Below, piece after piece: positions 8,018 through 14,980 of a stretch of DNA of 64,000 nucleotides (the first letter of the stretch is position 1; the number at the start of each line of letters is the position of its first letter). Source of the DNA: CAXMRP01 sp965216515 (GTDB lineage Bacteria; Pseudomonadota; Alphaproteobacteria; Rhizobiales; Afifellaceae). Both the position numbers and the translations under genes were made by a program. The stretch is taken from contig OZ244173.1 in the NCBI GenBank assembly GCA_965216515.1, positions 1,178,001-1,242,000 on the forward strand. The letters run 5' to 3'. The notes under the pieces were generated by a model. It made no database searches and was not told where the DNA came from. It saw only the letters and a program-made list of their open reading frames with translations.

Positions 8018-9307
8018 TCAGCGCTTCCGCGCCAGAACGGCATGGACAATGACGCAGGCGATGACCGCCAGGTTCTTCACGAGCGGGCCATACGGATCGA
8101 TCCAGAGCGAAGGCTGCACGGCGCTCAGAACAATTGTGTAGGTGGCAATGATCAGCAGCTGAATCGCAGCCATCAGACCCGGCCGAACTCCAAACAGAAC
8201 CGCCAGGCCCACCAAAAGGTCGGCTAGACACGCAAGATACACCAGGCCGCGCACCAACACTTCGGGAAGGCCAAGGGGTGAGAACAGCTCGACAACAAAA
8301 CCGGCCGGCGCCAGAAGGCCGGCGAGGCCGGAGACGATCCAGATCACTGCCAGCACGATCCGCAGCGCCGGCTCCGCAAAATACAGTCGCGCATGCCACA
8401 GATCCTGCTCGCTTGCCGGTGACCGGGCGAGCGCTTCGTCAAATCCGGTGAACCGCGAACCGGCAAAGGCGGAAAATGCCGCATGATTGCCCGCATTGCC
8501 TTGCTCGATCTGGGAAAGCGCGGTGCTGGAGAGGGGGCCGAGATGTATCAGGTCGCCGATGCGGCAGACCAGGCGCACCACCGGCATCGGAACATGCCAG
8601 ACCGGTGCCGCCCTCAGACCGAGCCAGGAACGGATTGCCGACACGATCTGGGCGAACGTCACCGTTTGCGGTCCGCAGGGTTCCACCGTCACGCCTTTGG
8701 GTGCACCGGCCGGGACCAGGTCCGCCACATGGGCGGCAAGTTCCTCCACCGTGATCGGCGTGAAGGTCTGGCCACCCCCACCGGCCACCGGTATGACCAG
8801 CGGAAAGGCTGCCAGCCCGCGCAGCGCACTCGTGCCCCCATAAGAGCCGCGCGGCGACCAGACGAGTGATGGCCGGAGCACAATCCAGTCGAGTTCGGTC
8901 CGGCGCAGCGCCGCTTCGCCGCGCAATTTGCTCGTCGCATAGTCCGTTCCGGCTTCCCTGTCGGCGCTGATCGCCGAAACAAGGATGACGCGGCGAACGC
9001 CGGCATGTTCGCAGGCGGCAAACAGCGCCCTGGGTGCCAGATGATGGATGCGTTCCAGCGCGTCTGCCGATCCGTCAAGCAGTCCGGCGCTGTAGACGAC
9101 CGCCGAGACCTTGTTCAGATAGCCTGCCCAATCCTCAGGCGCGGTCAGGCGAAGCACATCCGCAGTCGCAATTGTGCACCCCGAAAGCCGGTCGCCGACG
9201 CCCGGCCGATCCCGGACCATCGCCAGAACCTCATGGCCCTGGCTGAGGAGGGTCGACGTGATGTGGGATCCGATAAGTCCCCCGGCGCCGACGACAAGGA
9301 TCCGCAT
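8018..9307 (-). CDS. NAD(P)-binding SDR / DoxX-like membrane fusion protein
   Basis: A 429-residue two-part protein. Residues 1-~290 are an atypical (extended, NmrA-like) short-chain dehydrogenase fold: MRILVVGAGGLIGSHITSTL is the dinucleotide-binding start, followed by VVYSAGLLDG, VILVSAIS, and the YATSK block with the catalytic Tyr and Lys. From ~300 the chain becomes four transmembrane helices of the DoxX type (IVLAVIWIVSGLAGLLAP, LVYLACLADLLVGLAVLFG). The ATG at 9307 was chosen because the Rossmann strand begins there; the upstream open frame is unrelated to the family. Such SDR-DoxX fusions next to DUF2269 genes recur in proteobacteria, but the substrate is unknown. Confidence 0.88.
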   Translation of the reverse strand: MRILVVGAGGLIGSHITSTLLSQGHEVLAMVRDRPGVGDRLSGCTIATADVLRLTAPEDWAGYLNKVSAVVYSAGLLDGSADALERIHHLAPRALFAACEHAGVRRVILVSAISADREAGTDYATSKLRGEAALRRTELDWIVLRPSLVWSPRGSYGGTSALRGLAAFPLVIPVAGGGGQTFTPITVEELAAHVADLVPAGAPKGVTVEPCGPQTVTFAQIVSAIRSWLGLRAAPVWHVPMPVVRLVCRIGDLIHLGPLSSTALSQIEQGNAGNHAAFSAFAGSRFTGFDEALARSPASEQDLWHARLYFAEPALRIVLAVIWIVSGLAGLLAPAGFVVELFSPLGLPEVLVRGLVYLACLADLLVGLAVLFGVRPGLMAAIQLLIIATYTIVLSAVQPSLWIDPYGPLVKNLAVIACVIVHAVLARKR

Positions 9308-9318
9308 CACCCGCCCCC

Positions 9319-10479
9319 TCACCGCACCACGATGATCCGCTCCGCCGCCCGGGTGATGCCGGTGTAGAGCCAGCGCGTGCGATGGTCGCGGAAAGCCCGG
9401 CTCTCGTCGAAGAGCACGATTGAATCCCACTGGGAGCCCTGCGCCTTGTGGACGGTGAGCACATAGCCGAAATCGAACTGGTCATGACGCCGGCGTTGCG
9501 GCCAAGGCACCTGTTTGTCGGGCGCCTCGAAGTCCGATTTCAGTACCTTGATCTTCGTGTTGTTGGCGAACCGGCCGTCATCCTCCGGTTTCACCAGAAG
9601 CGAAATCGCCGCCCCCCTGGCGGCACCCACCGATGTCACCGACCAAAGGCCGCCATTGAGCAGCCCCTTGGCATTGTCGTTCCGCAGGCACACCAGGCGG
9701 TCGCCCGCCGCCGGCAGCGGCCCGCCAAATCCGTTGAGCGCCCGCAGCCGCTGGTTGTAGAGCCGGCGCGTTCGGTTGATGCCGACCAGAACCTGATCGG
9801 CGGCCAGCACTTCATCCTGGTCGATGTCGCGGCGGGAAATGACCGACGCGCCCGGCCCGTAACTGCCGATCATCAGGTCCCGGCCCTCGCGCACGTCCAT
9901 CGACATGGCGATGATCGGATTGTCCCGGGCCTGCCGGTGGACCTCGGTCAGCAGGACATCGGGCTCGTGCTCGGTGAAGAAGCCGGCGCCGGTCCCCTCC
10001 CCTTCGCCCTTCGTCACCGGCGGCAGTTGCCCCGGATCGCCGAGCACCAGCACCGGCACGCCGAAGGATAGAAGGTCCCGGCCCAGTGCCTCGTCGACCA
10101 TCGAGCATTCGTCGATAATGACCAACGCCGCCTTGGCGAGCGGGCTGGCCCGGTTGAGCGAGAAAGCCGGCGACACGACCGTCTTTCCGGTCTCCTCATC
10201 CTCCACTGTTTCTTCGCCACGCGGCCGGTAGATCAGTGAATGGATGGTCCGCGCGCTCCCGGCCCCGCGGGCCCGCAGCACTTGGGCTGCCTTGCCGGTA
10301 AAGGCGGCGAACAGCACATCGCCATCGATATTCTCCGCCAGGTGCTGGGCCAGCGTCGTCTTGCCCGTGCCCGCATATCCGAACAGACGGAACACCTGCG
10401 GCGCCCGCCCGCGCCGCGCGTCTTTGAACCAGTCATCGGAAGCGACGAGCGCGTTGTCTTGCTGCGGCGAGAAGTCCAT
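9319..10479 (-). CDS. RecD-like superfamily 1 DNA helicase
   Basis: A 386-residue ATP-dependent helicase resembling the exonuclease V alpha subunit but much shorter than RecD or RecD2. Walker A is LFGYAGTGKTTLAQHL (residues 32-47), Walker B ALVIIDECSMVDEAL, motif III VLVLGDPGQLPPV, and the C-terminal UvrD_C_2-type motif FGYVLTVHKAQGSQWDS, followed by YTGITRAAERIIVVR. There is no N-terminal RecB-interacting domain and no recB/recC nearby, so it probably works alone. The small SF1B helicases of this type are widespread in Alphaproteobacteria. The SDR-DoxX gene follows after 11 bp. Confidence 0.9.
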   Translation of the reverse strand: MDFSPQQDNALVASDDWFKDARRGRAPQVFRLFGYAGTGKTTLAQHLAENIDGDVLFAAFTGKAAQVLRARGAGSARTIHSLIYRPRGEETVEDEETGKTVVSPAFSLNRASPLAKAALVIIDECSMVDEALGRDLLSFGVPVLVLGDPGQLPPVTKGEGEGTGAGFFTEHEPDVLLTEVHRQARDNPIIAMSMDVREGRDLMIGSYGPGASVISRRDIDQDEVLAADQVLVGINRTRRLYNQRLRALNGFGGPLPAAGDRLVCLRNDNAKGLLNGGLWSVTSVGAARGAAISLLVKPEDDGRFANNTKIKVLKSDFEAPDKQVPWPQRRRHDQFDFGYVLTVHKAQGSQWDSIVLFDESRAFRDHRTRWLYTGITRAAERIIVVR

Positions 10480-10539
10480 CCTGCTTCATAGCCGATTCAC
10501 ACCGCATGTCGCCCACGATCGGTCGTTTTGCCGATCACT

Positions 10540-11004
10540 TCATTGGGCGATGAGACAGCATCCGGTACCGGATATCCGGGATCCGGCGGCAGCCGTTCCC
10601 TCTCCTGCCGAACCCTGATTGTAGATGATATCGATTGTGTAGGGCTGCACCGCGTCGTTGGGTTCCACGCATTCGACCGGCGTGACCGTCGCCTCGATAT
10701 CGACCGGCGCCCCCGAAAGCACCTGAAAGCCGTCACCCCCGGCGCGCGATAGCACGCATCCCTCCAGGATCACCGGCTGCAGGCCGCCATCGGGATTTTC
10801 CGGATCGGTGAATGTGATCGTGGCATCGCCTTCACCATCGAGCCCGGTCACGAACTGCCAGTTCGGCTCGAAGCCCGAACAGGCCAGCCGAACATCGAGG
10901 CATTGGTCGGCCGCACGACCGGTCGAAGCCGTCAGGCCAACCGGCCCGGCAGCGACTATGGCGACAAAAATCAGAAAAGACGGCAGACGAAACGATTCGG
11001 ACAT
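10540..11004 (-). CDS. small secreted cysteine-containing protein, function unknown
   Basis: A 154-residue protein starting MSESFRLPSFLIFVAIVAAG, a signal peptide probably cut after ASTGRA or RAA. The mature part has six cysteines, in ADQCLDVRLACSGFEPNWQF, in ILEGCVLSRAG, in VTPVECVEPN and in the terminal GTGCCLIAQ. The C-x-G-x-EPxW-like beginning and GCC end faintly resemble COG3650-type periplasmic proteins, but I would not assign it. The start at 11004 removes a longer non-family N-terminal extension. It is transcribed toward the RecD-like gene, 60 bp away. Confidence 0.65.
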   Translation of the reverse strand: MSESFRLPSFLIFVAIVAAGPVGLTASTGRAADQCLDVRLACSGFEPNWQFVTGLDGEGDATITFTDPENPDGGLQPVILEGCVLSRAGGDGFQVLSGAPVDIEATVTPVECVEPNDAVQPYTIDIIYNQGSAGEGTAAAGSRISGTGCCLIAQ

Positions 11005-11197
11005 TCGGGGCCTCCTTGGCAGCGCGCTTGGCGCACGAACCCCCGCACCGGTTGCCGGCAAAACCCGGCCGATCCGACCCCGGCGGTCCGTTCAACGGCA
11101 CCACCCGGTCCGACACAAACCCGTCGCCCCGGTTGCAACTTTGGGTAAAGTCGGTGTCGGAATAATGGCAATGGCGCGATCAGGTCGTTTTGCCGCG

Positions 11198-11800
11198 CTA
11201 CATTCCCTCGCATCCGCGATTGAGCGCCGCCACACCGGTCCGGCAGACCTCCACCAACCCCATCGGCTGCATGATGGCGATGAACTGCTCGATTTTCGAT
11301 GTCCGGCCGGTCACCTCGAAAATGAAATGCGCCGGCGTCGCGTCGATCACCTGGGCCCGGAAGGCATCGGCCAACCTGAGCGCTTCCACCCGGTTCTCGC
11401 CGGTCCCGGCAACCTTGACCAGCGCCAGTTCCCGTTCCAACGGCTTTTCGTGGCGACGCTGCCGCGCCACCATGGTCAGGTCGGTGACCTTGTGTACGGG
11501 CACCAACCGGTCGAGCTGGCTTTTGATCTGCTCCAGCACCATGCGCGTCCCCGTGGTCACGATCGTGATCCGCGACAGGTGTTTCTCGTGCTCCGTTTCC
11601 GAAACCGTCAGGCTTTCGATATTGTAGCCCCGGCCCGAAAAGAGCCCGATCACCCGGGCAAGCACGCCCGGTTCGTTGTCGACGATCACCGACAATGTAT
11701 GGGTTTCCTGCGGGTCGTCCCGGTCTTCGATGAAATAGGCCGAAGCCGGCGGTGTCACCGCGGGCTGACCGGTGAACGTGGCCGGGTTGGAAGGGGTCAT
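11198..11800 (-). CDS. ilvH: acetolactate synthase small (regulatory) subunit
   Basis: A 200-residue regulatory subunit that binds valine and stimulates the large subunit. The N-terminal ACT domain is HTLSVIVDNEPGVLARVIGL followed by FSGRGYNIESLTVSETE. The second domain has RELALVKVAG and AHFIFEVTGRTSKIEQFI. The first ~30 residues, rich in Pro and Thr, are an extension before the ACT domain. Its ATG overlaps the EamA transporter stop by 4 nt (ATGA), so it is translationally coupled to that gene and not directly to ilvB. Confidence 0.97.
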   Translation of the reverse strand: MTPSNPATFTGQPAVTPPASAYFIEDRDDPQETHTLSVIVDNEPGVLARVIGLFSGRGYNIESLTVSETEHEKHLSRITIVTTGTRMVLEQIKSQLDRLVPVHKVTDLTMVARQRRHEKPLERELALVKVAGTGENRVEALRLADAFRAQVIDATPAHFIFEVTGRTSKIEQFIAIMQPMGLVEVCRTGVAALNRGCEGM

Positions 11801-12756
11801 TTGTCAGTCTCCACGATTGAGGGTTGCCGAACATGGGCATGCCCGAAATAAGAGCTGCGAGACACGGCAATCCCGGCGAATATGATCGCCAGGGCCAGGA
11901 ATGCCGTTGCCGGCGGCCGCTCCGACAGCACCGCGAAACCCCATGCCACGCCGAATATCGGCACGAGGAAGTTGATCTGCGAAAAGAAACCCGCGCCCTG
12001 CCGCCGCAGGACGGCGAAGACGAGGATGCTCGCCGCCGCCGTGGACACCAGGCCGAGGATGGCCATGGCCAGCAGGCTTCCCGCCGTCGGCGCCAGGGTC
12101 CATGGTCGGTCATACACCAGGCAGAGCGGCAGCATGAGTATGGCGCCGATCATCATCAGCGCCGCCGAAATAATGTAGGGGTCGTGCCGCGACAGCTTCT
12201 TCAGGAGCAGGGCATTGACCGCGTAGCAAAGCGACGCCAGCACAATCGCAAGCTGGCGGATCGTGTCGGCACCCGGCCGCGACAGGTTCCCCGGCCCGAT
12301 CAGGACCACGAGACCGGCGATCCCGCATATCACCCCGGCGAGCTTGGCGGCGGTCAGCGGCTCGTCGCCGAACAGCCGGGCCAGCAGGATCGTCATCAGC
12401 GGCATGCCGGCCATCAGGATCGCCGCCAGTCCGGAATCAATCCGCTCCTCGCCCCATGAAATAAGAAGAAACGGCACAACCAGCCCAAGCAGCGAGGCCA
12501 TGACCAGAAGCACAAGCGTTTTCCGGTCGGTTGGCAGGGACCGGCCGGTTGCCACGAGCAAACCGCCAAACACGATTGCAGCAATCAGCAGCCGGCCGAA
12601 CGTAAGCGACACCGGCGGTATCGACTCCACGCCCAGCTTTATGAAGAGGAACGAACCGCCCCAGAACGTGGCAAGAAGCACAAGCATGCCATAGTCGACC
12701 AAACCAGGTCTCCCCGCCGTCACCGCGCTTCGTCCCGCATCATGGCCATCGCGCAC
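11797..12756 (-). CDS. EamA/DMT family transporter
   Basis: A 319-residue inner-membrane protein with two EamA repeats and about 10 transmembrane helices, starting at GTG 12756. Family features include LLATFWGGSFLFIKLGVESI in repeat 1, PFLLISWGEERIDSGLAAIL, and QGAGFFSQINFLVPIFGVAW in repeat 2. DMT exporters move amino acids or metabolites, and the substrate cannot be read from sequence. Its position, 24 bp after ilvB and overlapping ilvH by 4 nt, splits the two subunits of acetolactate synthase and suggests co-regulation with branched-chain amino acid synthesis. Confidence 0.9.
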   Translation of the reverse strand: MRDGHDAGRSAVTAGRPGLVDYGMLVLLATFWGGSFLFIKLGVESIPPVSLTFGRLLIAAIVFGGLLVATGRSLPTDRKTLVLLVMASLLGLVVPFLLISWGEERIDSGLAAILMAGMPLMTILLARLFGDEPLTAAKLAGVICGIAGLVVLIGPGNLSRPGADTIRQLAIVLASLCYAVNALLLKKLSRHDPYIISAALMMIGAILMLPLCLVYDRPWTLAPTAGSLLAMAILGLVSTAAASILVFAVLRRQGAGFFSQINFLVPIFGVAWGFAVLSERPPATAFLALAIIFAGIAVSRSSYFGHAHVRQPSIVETDK

Positions 12757-12780
12757 CCCTGCGTCTTCGCCACCGGCCCG

Positions 12781-14550
12781 TCACACCAGCGCCTTGCCCT
12801 GTGCAAATGCCTTGGCGGTCGCTTCGTCACTTGCCTCAACCGGAAGCAGCATCTCGTTGTGGGCCTTGCCGGAGGGGATCATGGGGAAACAGTTTTCCAG
12901 ATTGGCCACCCGGCAGTCGAAGATCACGGGCCCGTCGGTTGCGATCATCGCCTCGATTGCTTCATCGAGCTCGCCCGGTTTTTCCGCCCGGATGCCGGTC
13001 GCGCCATAGGCCTCCGCCAGCTTCACGAAATCCGGCAGGCTTTCCATATAGCTTTCCGACAGCCTGTTGCCGTGCAGAAGCTGCTGCCACTGGCGGACCA
13101 TACCCATATACTGGTTGTTGAGGATGAAGATCTTGACCGGCAGCCGGTACTGCACAAACGTCGACATTTCCTGCATGGTCATCAGCACAGAGGCGTCGCC
13201 GGCGATATCGACGACCAGCGACTGCGGGTGCGCAACCTGTACGCCCATCGCAGCCGGAAGGCCGTAACCCATTGTGCCAAGGCCGCCGGATGTCATCCAC
13301 CGGTTTGGCTCCTCAAAACCGAAAAACTGAGCCGCCCACATCTGGTGCTGGCCGACTTCGGTTGTAATGTAGACATCCTTGTCCCGGGTCATCTCGTACA
13401 GCCGCTGGATGGCATGCTGCGGCATGATCACATCGTCATTGGGTGAATAGGCCAGGGAATTGCGGCCTTTCCATTGGGCAATCTGATCCCACCAGTCCTT
13501 CAACTCCGCAGCATCCGGCTTGCGGTGCTCAGCCCGCCACAATCGCAGCATATCCTCCAGAACATGGCCGCAATCGCCGAGGATCGGCACGTCGACATGG
13601 ATGTTCTTGTTGATCGATGACGGATCGACATCGATGTGGATTTTTTTTGACCCCGGCGAAAAGGCGTCCGTGCGCCCTGTGATCCGATCGTCGAACCGGG
13701 CGCCGATGCAAACCATCACATCGCAGTCGTGCATGGCCATATTGGCTTCGTAGGTCCCGTGCATGCCCAGCATGCCAAGCCAGTTGCCCCCCGAGGCCGG
13801 ATAGGCGCCCAATCCCATCAGCGTCGAGGTGATCGGAAAGCCGGTGGCGGCCACAAGCTCCCGCAAAAGCTGGCACGCTTCCGCGCCGGAATTGACGACG
13901 CCGCCACCGGTGTAGAAAACCGGTTTTTTGGCGTTGGCCATCAGCGCCACGGCAGCCCTTATGGAATCGAGATCGCCCTTCGTCGGCGGCTCGTACCCCT
14001 GATAGCTCGACCGCGACCCGTTCGGTGACTGATATGTGCCGGTCGCGAACTGGACGTCCTTTGGAATATCGACAACCACCGGTCCCGGCCGGCCGGTCGT
14101 CGCGACGTGGAATGCCTCGTGCAGGATCCGCGCCAGGTCATCCACATCCCGGACCAGCCAGTTGTACTTGGTACAAGGCCGGGTAATGCCAACCGTGTCG
14201 CATTCCTGGAAGGCGTCGTTGCCTATGAGGTGGGTCGGCACCTGCCCGGTTATGCAGACAAGCGGGATGGAATCCATCATCGCATCGGTAAGCGCCGTGA
14301 CCATATTGGTGGCACCGGGTCCGGATGTGACGAGCACGACGCCGGGTTTGCCGGTCGAGCGGGCATACCCTTCCGCCGCGTGACCGGCGCCCTGCTCATG
14401 CCGTACCAGAATGTGCTTGATTTTGTCCTGTTGGAAAATCTCGTCATAGATGGGGAGTACCGCACCGCCGGGATAGCCAAATATGTGCTCCACACCCTGA
14501 TCGGCCAAGGCTCGCAGAACGATCTCTCCGCCTGTCATTTGTTCCGGCAT
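12781..14550 (-). CDS. ilvB: acetolactate synthase large (catalytic) subunit
   Basis: The catalytic subunit, 589 residues, which uses thiamine diphosphate, FAD and Mg2+ to make 2-acetolactate or 2-aceto-2-hydroxybutyrate. The N-terminal domain starts MPEQMTGGEIVLRALADQGV; HIFGYPGGAVLPIYDE contributes to the active site, and RHEQGAGHAAEGYAR carries the catalytic Glu. The ThDP/Mg motif is GDASVLMTMQEM followed by LNNQYMGMVRQW. The biosynthetic rather than catabolic form is supported by the linked ilvH and upstream attenuator. The SD GGAG lies 8 nt before the ATG. The symbol could equally be ilvI; the naming is conventional. Confidence 0.97.
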   Translation of the reverse strand: MPEQMTGGEIVLRALADQGVEHIFGYPGGAVLPIYDEIFQQDKIKHILVRHEQGAGHAAEGYARSTGKPGVVLVTSGPGATNMVTALTDAMMDSIPLVCITGQVPTHLIGNDAFQECDTVGITRPCTKYNWLVRDVDDLARILHEAFHVATTGRPGPVVVDIPKDVQFATGTYQSPNGSRSSYQGYEPPTKGDLDSIRAAVALMANAKKPVFYTGGGVVNSGAEACQLLRELVAATGFPITSTLMGLGAYPASGGNWLGMLGMHGTYEANMAMHDCDVMVCIGARFDDRITGRTDAFSPGSKKIHIDVDPSSINKNIHVDVPILGDCGHVLEDMLRLWRAEHRKPDAAELKDWWDQIAQWKGRNSLAYSPNDDVIMPQHAIQRLYEMTRDKDVYITTEVGQHQMWAAQFFGFEEPNRWMTSGGLGTMGYGLPAAMGVQVAHPQSLVVDIAGDASVLMTMQEMSTFVQYRLPVKIFILNNQYMGMVRQWQQLLHGNRLSESYMESLPDFVKLAEAYGATGIRAEKPGELDEAIEAMIATDGPVIFDCRVANLENCFPMIPSGKAHNEMLLPVEASDEATAKAFAQGKALV

Positions 14551-14634
14551 CGTGCTTCTCCAGTTCGAACCATCGCCATGCGCCGGCCATCCGGTCCGTT
14601 TCCAATGTCATACCCGGATCGAACATCCGGGCAA

Positions 14635-14658
14635 TAAAAAAGGGCCCCGTCGGGACCC
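14635..14658 (-). terminator. intrinsic terminator of the ilvB attenuator
   Basis: On the minus strand GGGTCCC, loop GAC, GGGGCCC forms a 7-bp stem with one G-U, followed by TTTTTTATT. It lies between the leader peptide stop (14688) and ilvB (14550), the position expected for a transcription attenuator. Confidence 0.85.
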
Positions 14659-14680
14659 TGAGACGCGCACCACCGTTCGC

Positions 14681-14700
14681 GGCAACCCTAGTGGGCTGCC
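14681..14700 (-). promoter_or_regulatory. leader hairpin overlapping the leader peptide stop
   Basis: GGCAGCCC and GGGTTGCC pair over 8 bp (one G-U) with loop ACTA that includes the leader stop codon TAG. It would serve as the first hairpin, disrupted or exposed depending on where the leader ribosome stalls. Confidence 0.6.
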
Positions 14701-14741
14701 CCGGTGATGCGCCAGACTACGATAAGAACCATACTTGTCAT
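14688..14741 (-). CDS. ilvB leader peptide (17 residues, Val/Ile/Leu-rich)
   Basis: The frame reads MTSMVLIVVWRITGAAH and stops 137 bp before ilvB. Codons 5-9 are Val-Leu-Ile-Val-Val, the amino acids whose supply should be sensed, and another Ile follows at position 12. An internal ATG at 14732 gives a 14-residue version. Starvation for a branched-chain aminoacyl-tRNA would stall the ribosome here and prevent formation of the terminator at 14635-14658. No SD is seen, and the inferred transcription start falls at or next to the first ATG, so translation may be leaderless. Confidence 0.82.
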   Translation of the reverse strand: MTSMVLIVVWRITGAAH

Positions 14742-14747
14742 TCTTTT

Positions 14748-14776
14748 CTACTACGGTCGCTGTCCGCCAAGGTCAA
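14748..14776 (-). promoter_or_regulatory. sigma70-type promoter of the ilvB operon
   Basis: A -35 TTGACC (14771-14776) and a -10 TAGTAG (14748-14753) are separated by 17 bp on the minus strand. Transcription would begin near 14741, at the first leader codon. Confidence 0.55.
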
Positions 14777-14870
14777 GAGCGCGGTGCCATCGAAAACCGG
14801 ACAACAACCCAATGACAAACCGTCATTTGCCGTGCCGGTCCGATGACGCCGGTGAACGGAATCCCGCTTG

Positions 14871-14886
14871 TTAAAAATATGCTAAC
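14871..14886 (+). promoter_or_regulatory. CtrA-like site upstream of the HerA-like gene
   Basis: TTAA-N7-CTAAC, one mismatch from the TTAA-N7-TTAAC consensus of CtrA, lies 95 bp before the GTG start of the ATPase gene in the AT-richest part of the intergenic region (14742-14980). This is only motif similarity. Confidence 0.3.
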
Positions 14887-14980
14887 CATAATCGTCCTGA
14901 AATGGTTGCCATACCGTTTCGTCAACAGTTTCTAAAAGCAAAACCCATACATCGGATCGGAGACCAGAGGGAGAAATTCC

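Noticed and set aside
14761..14980. Short plus-strand frame of about 20 codons starting at 14813
   Set aside because: No SD, no conservation evidence and no amino-acid bias that would suggest a leader peptide.
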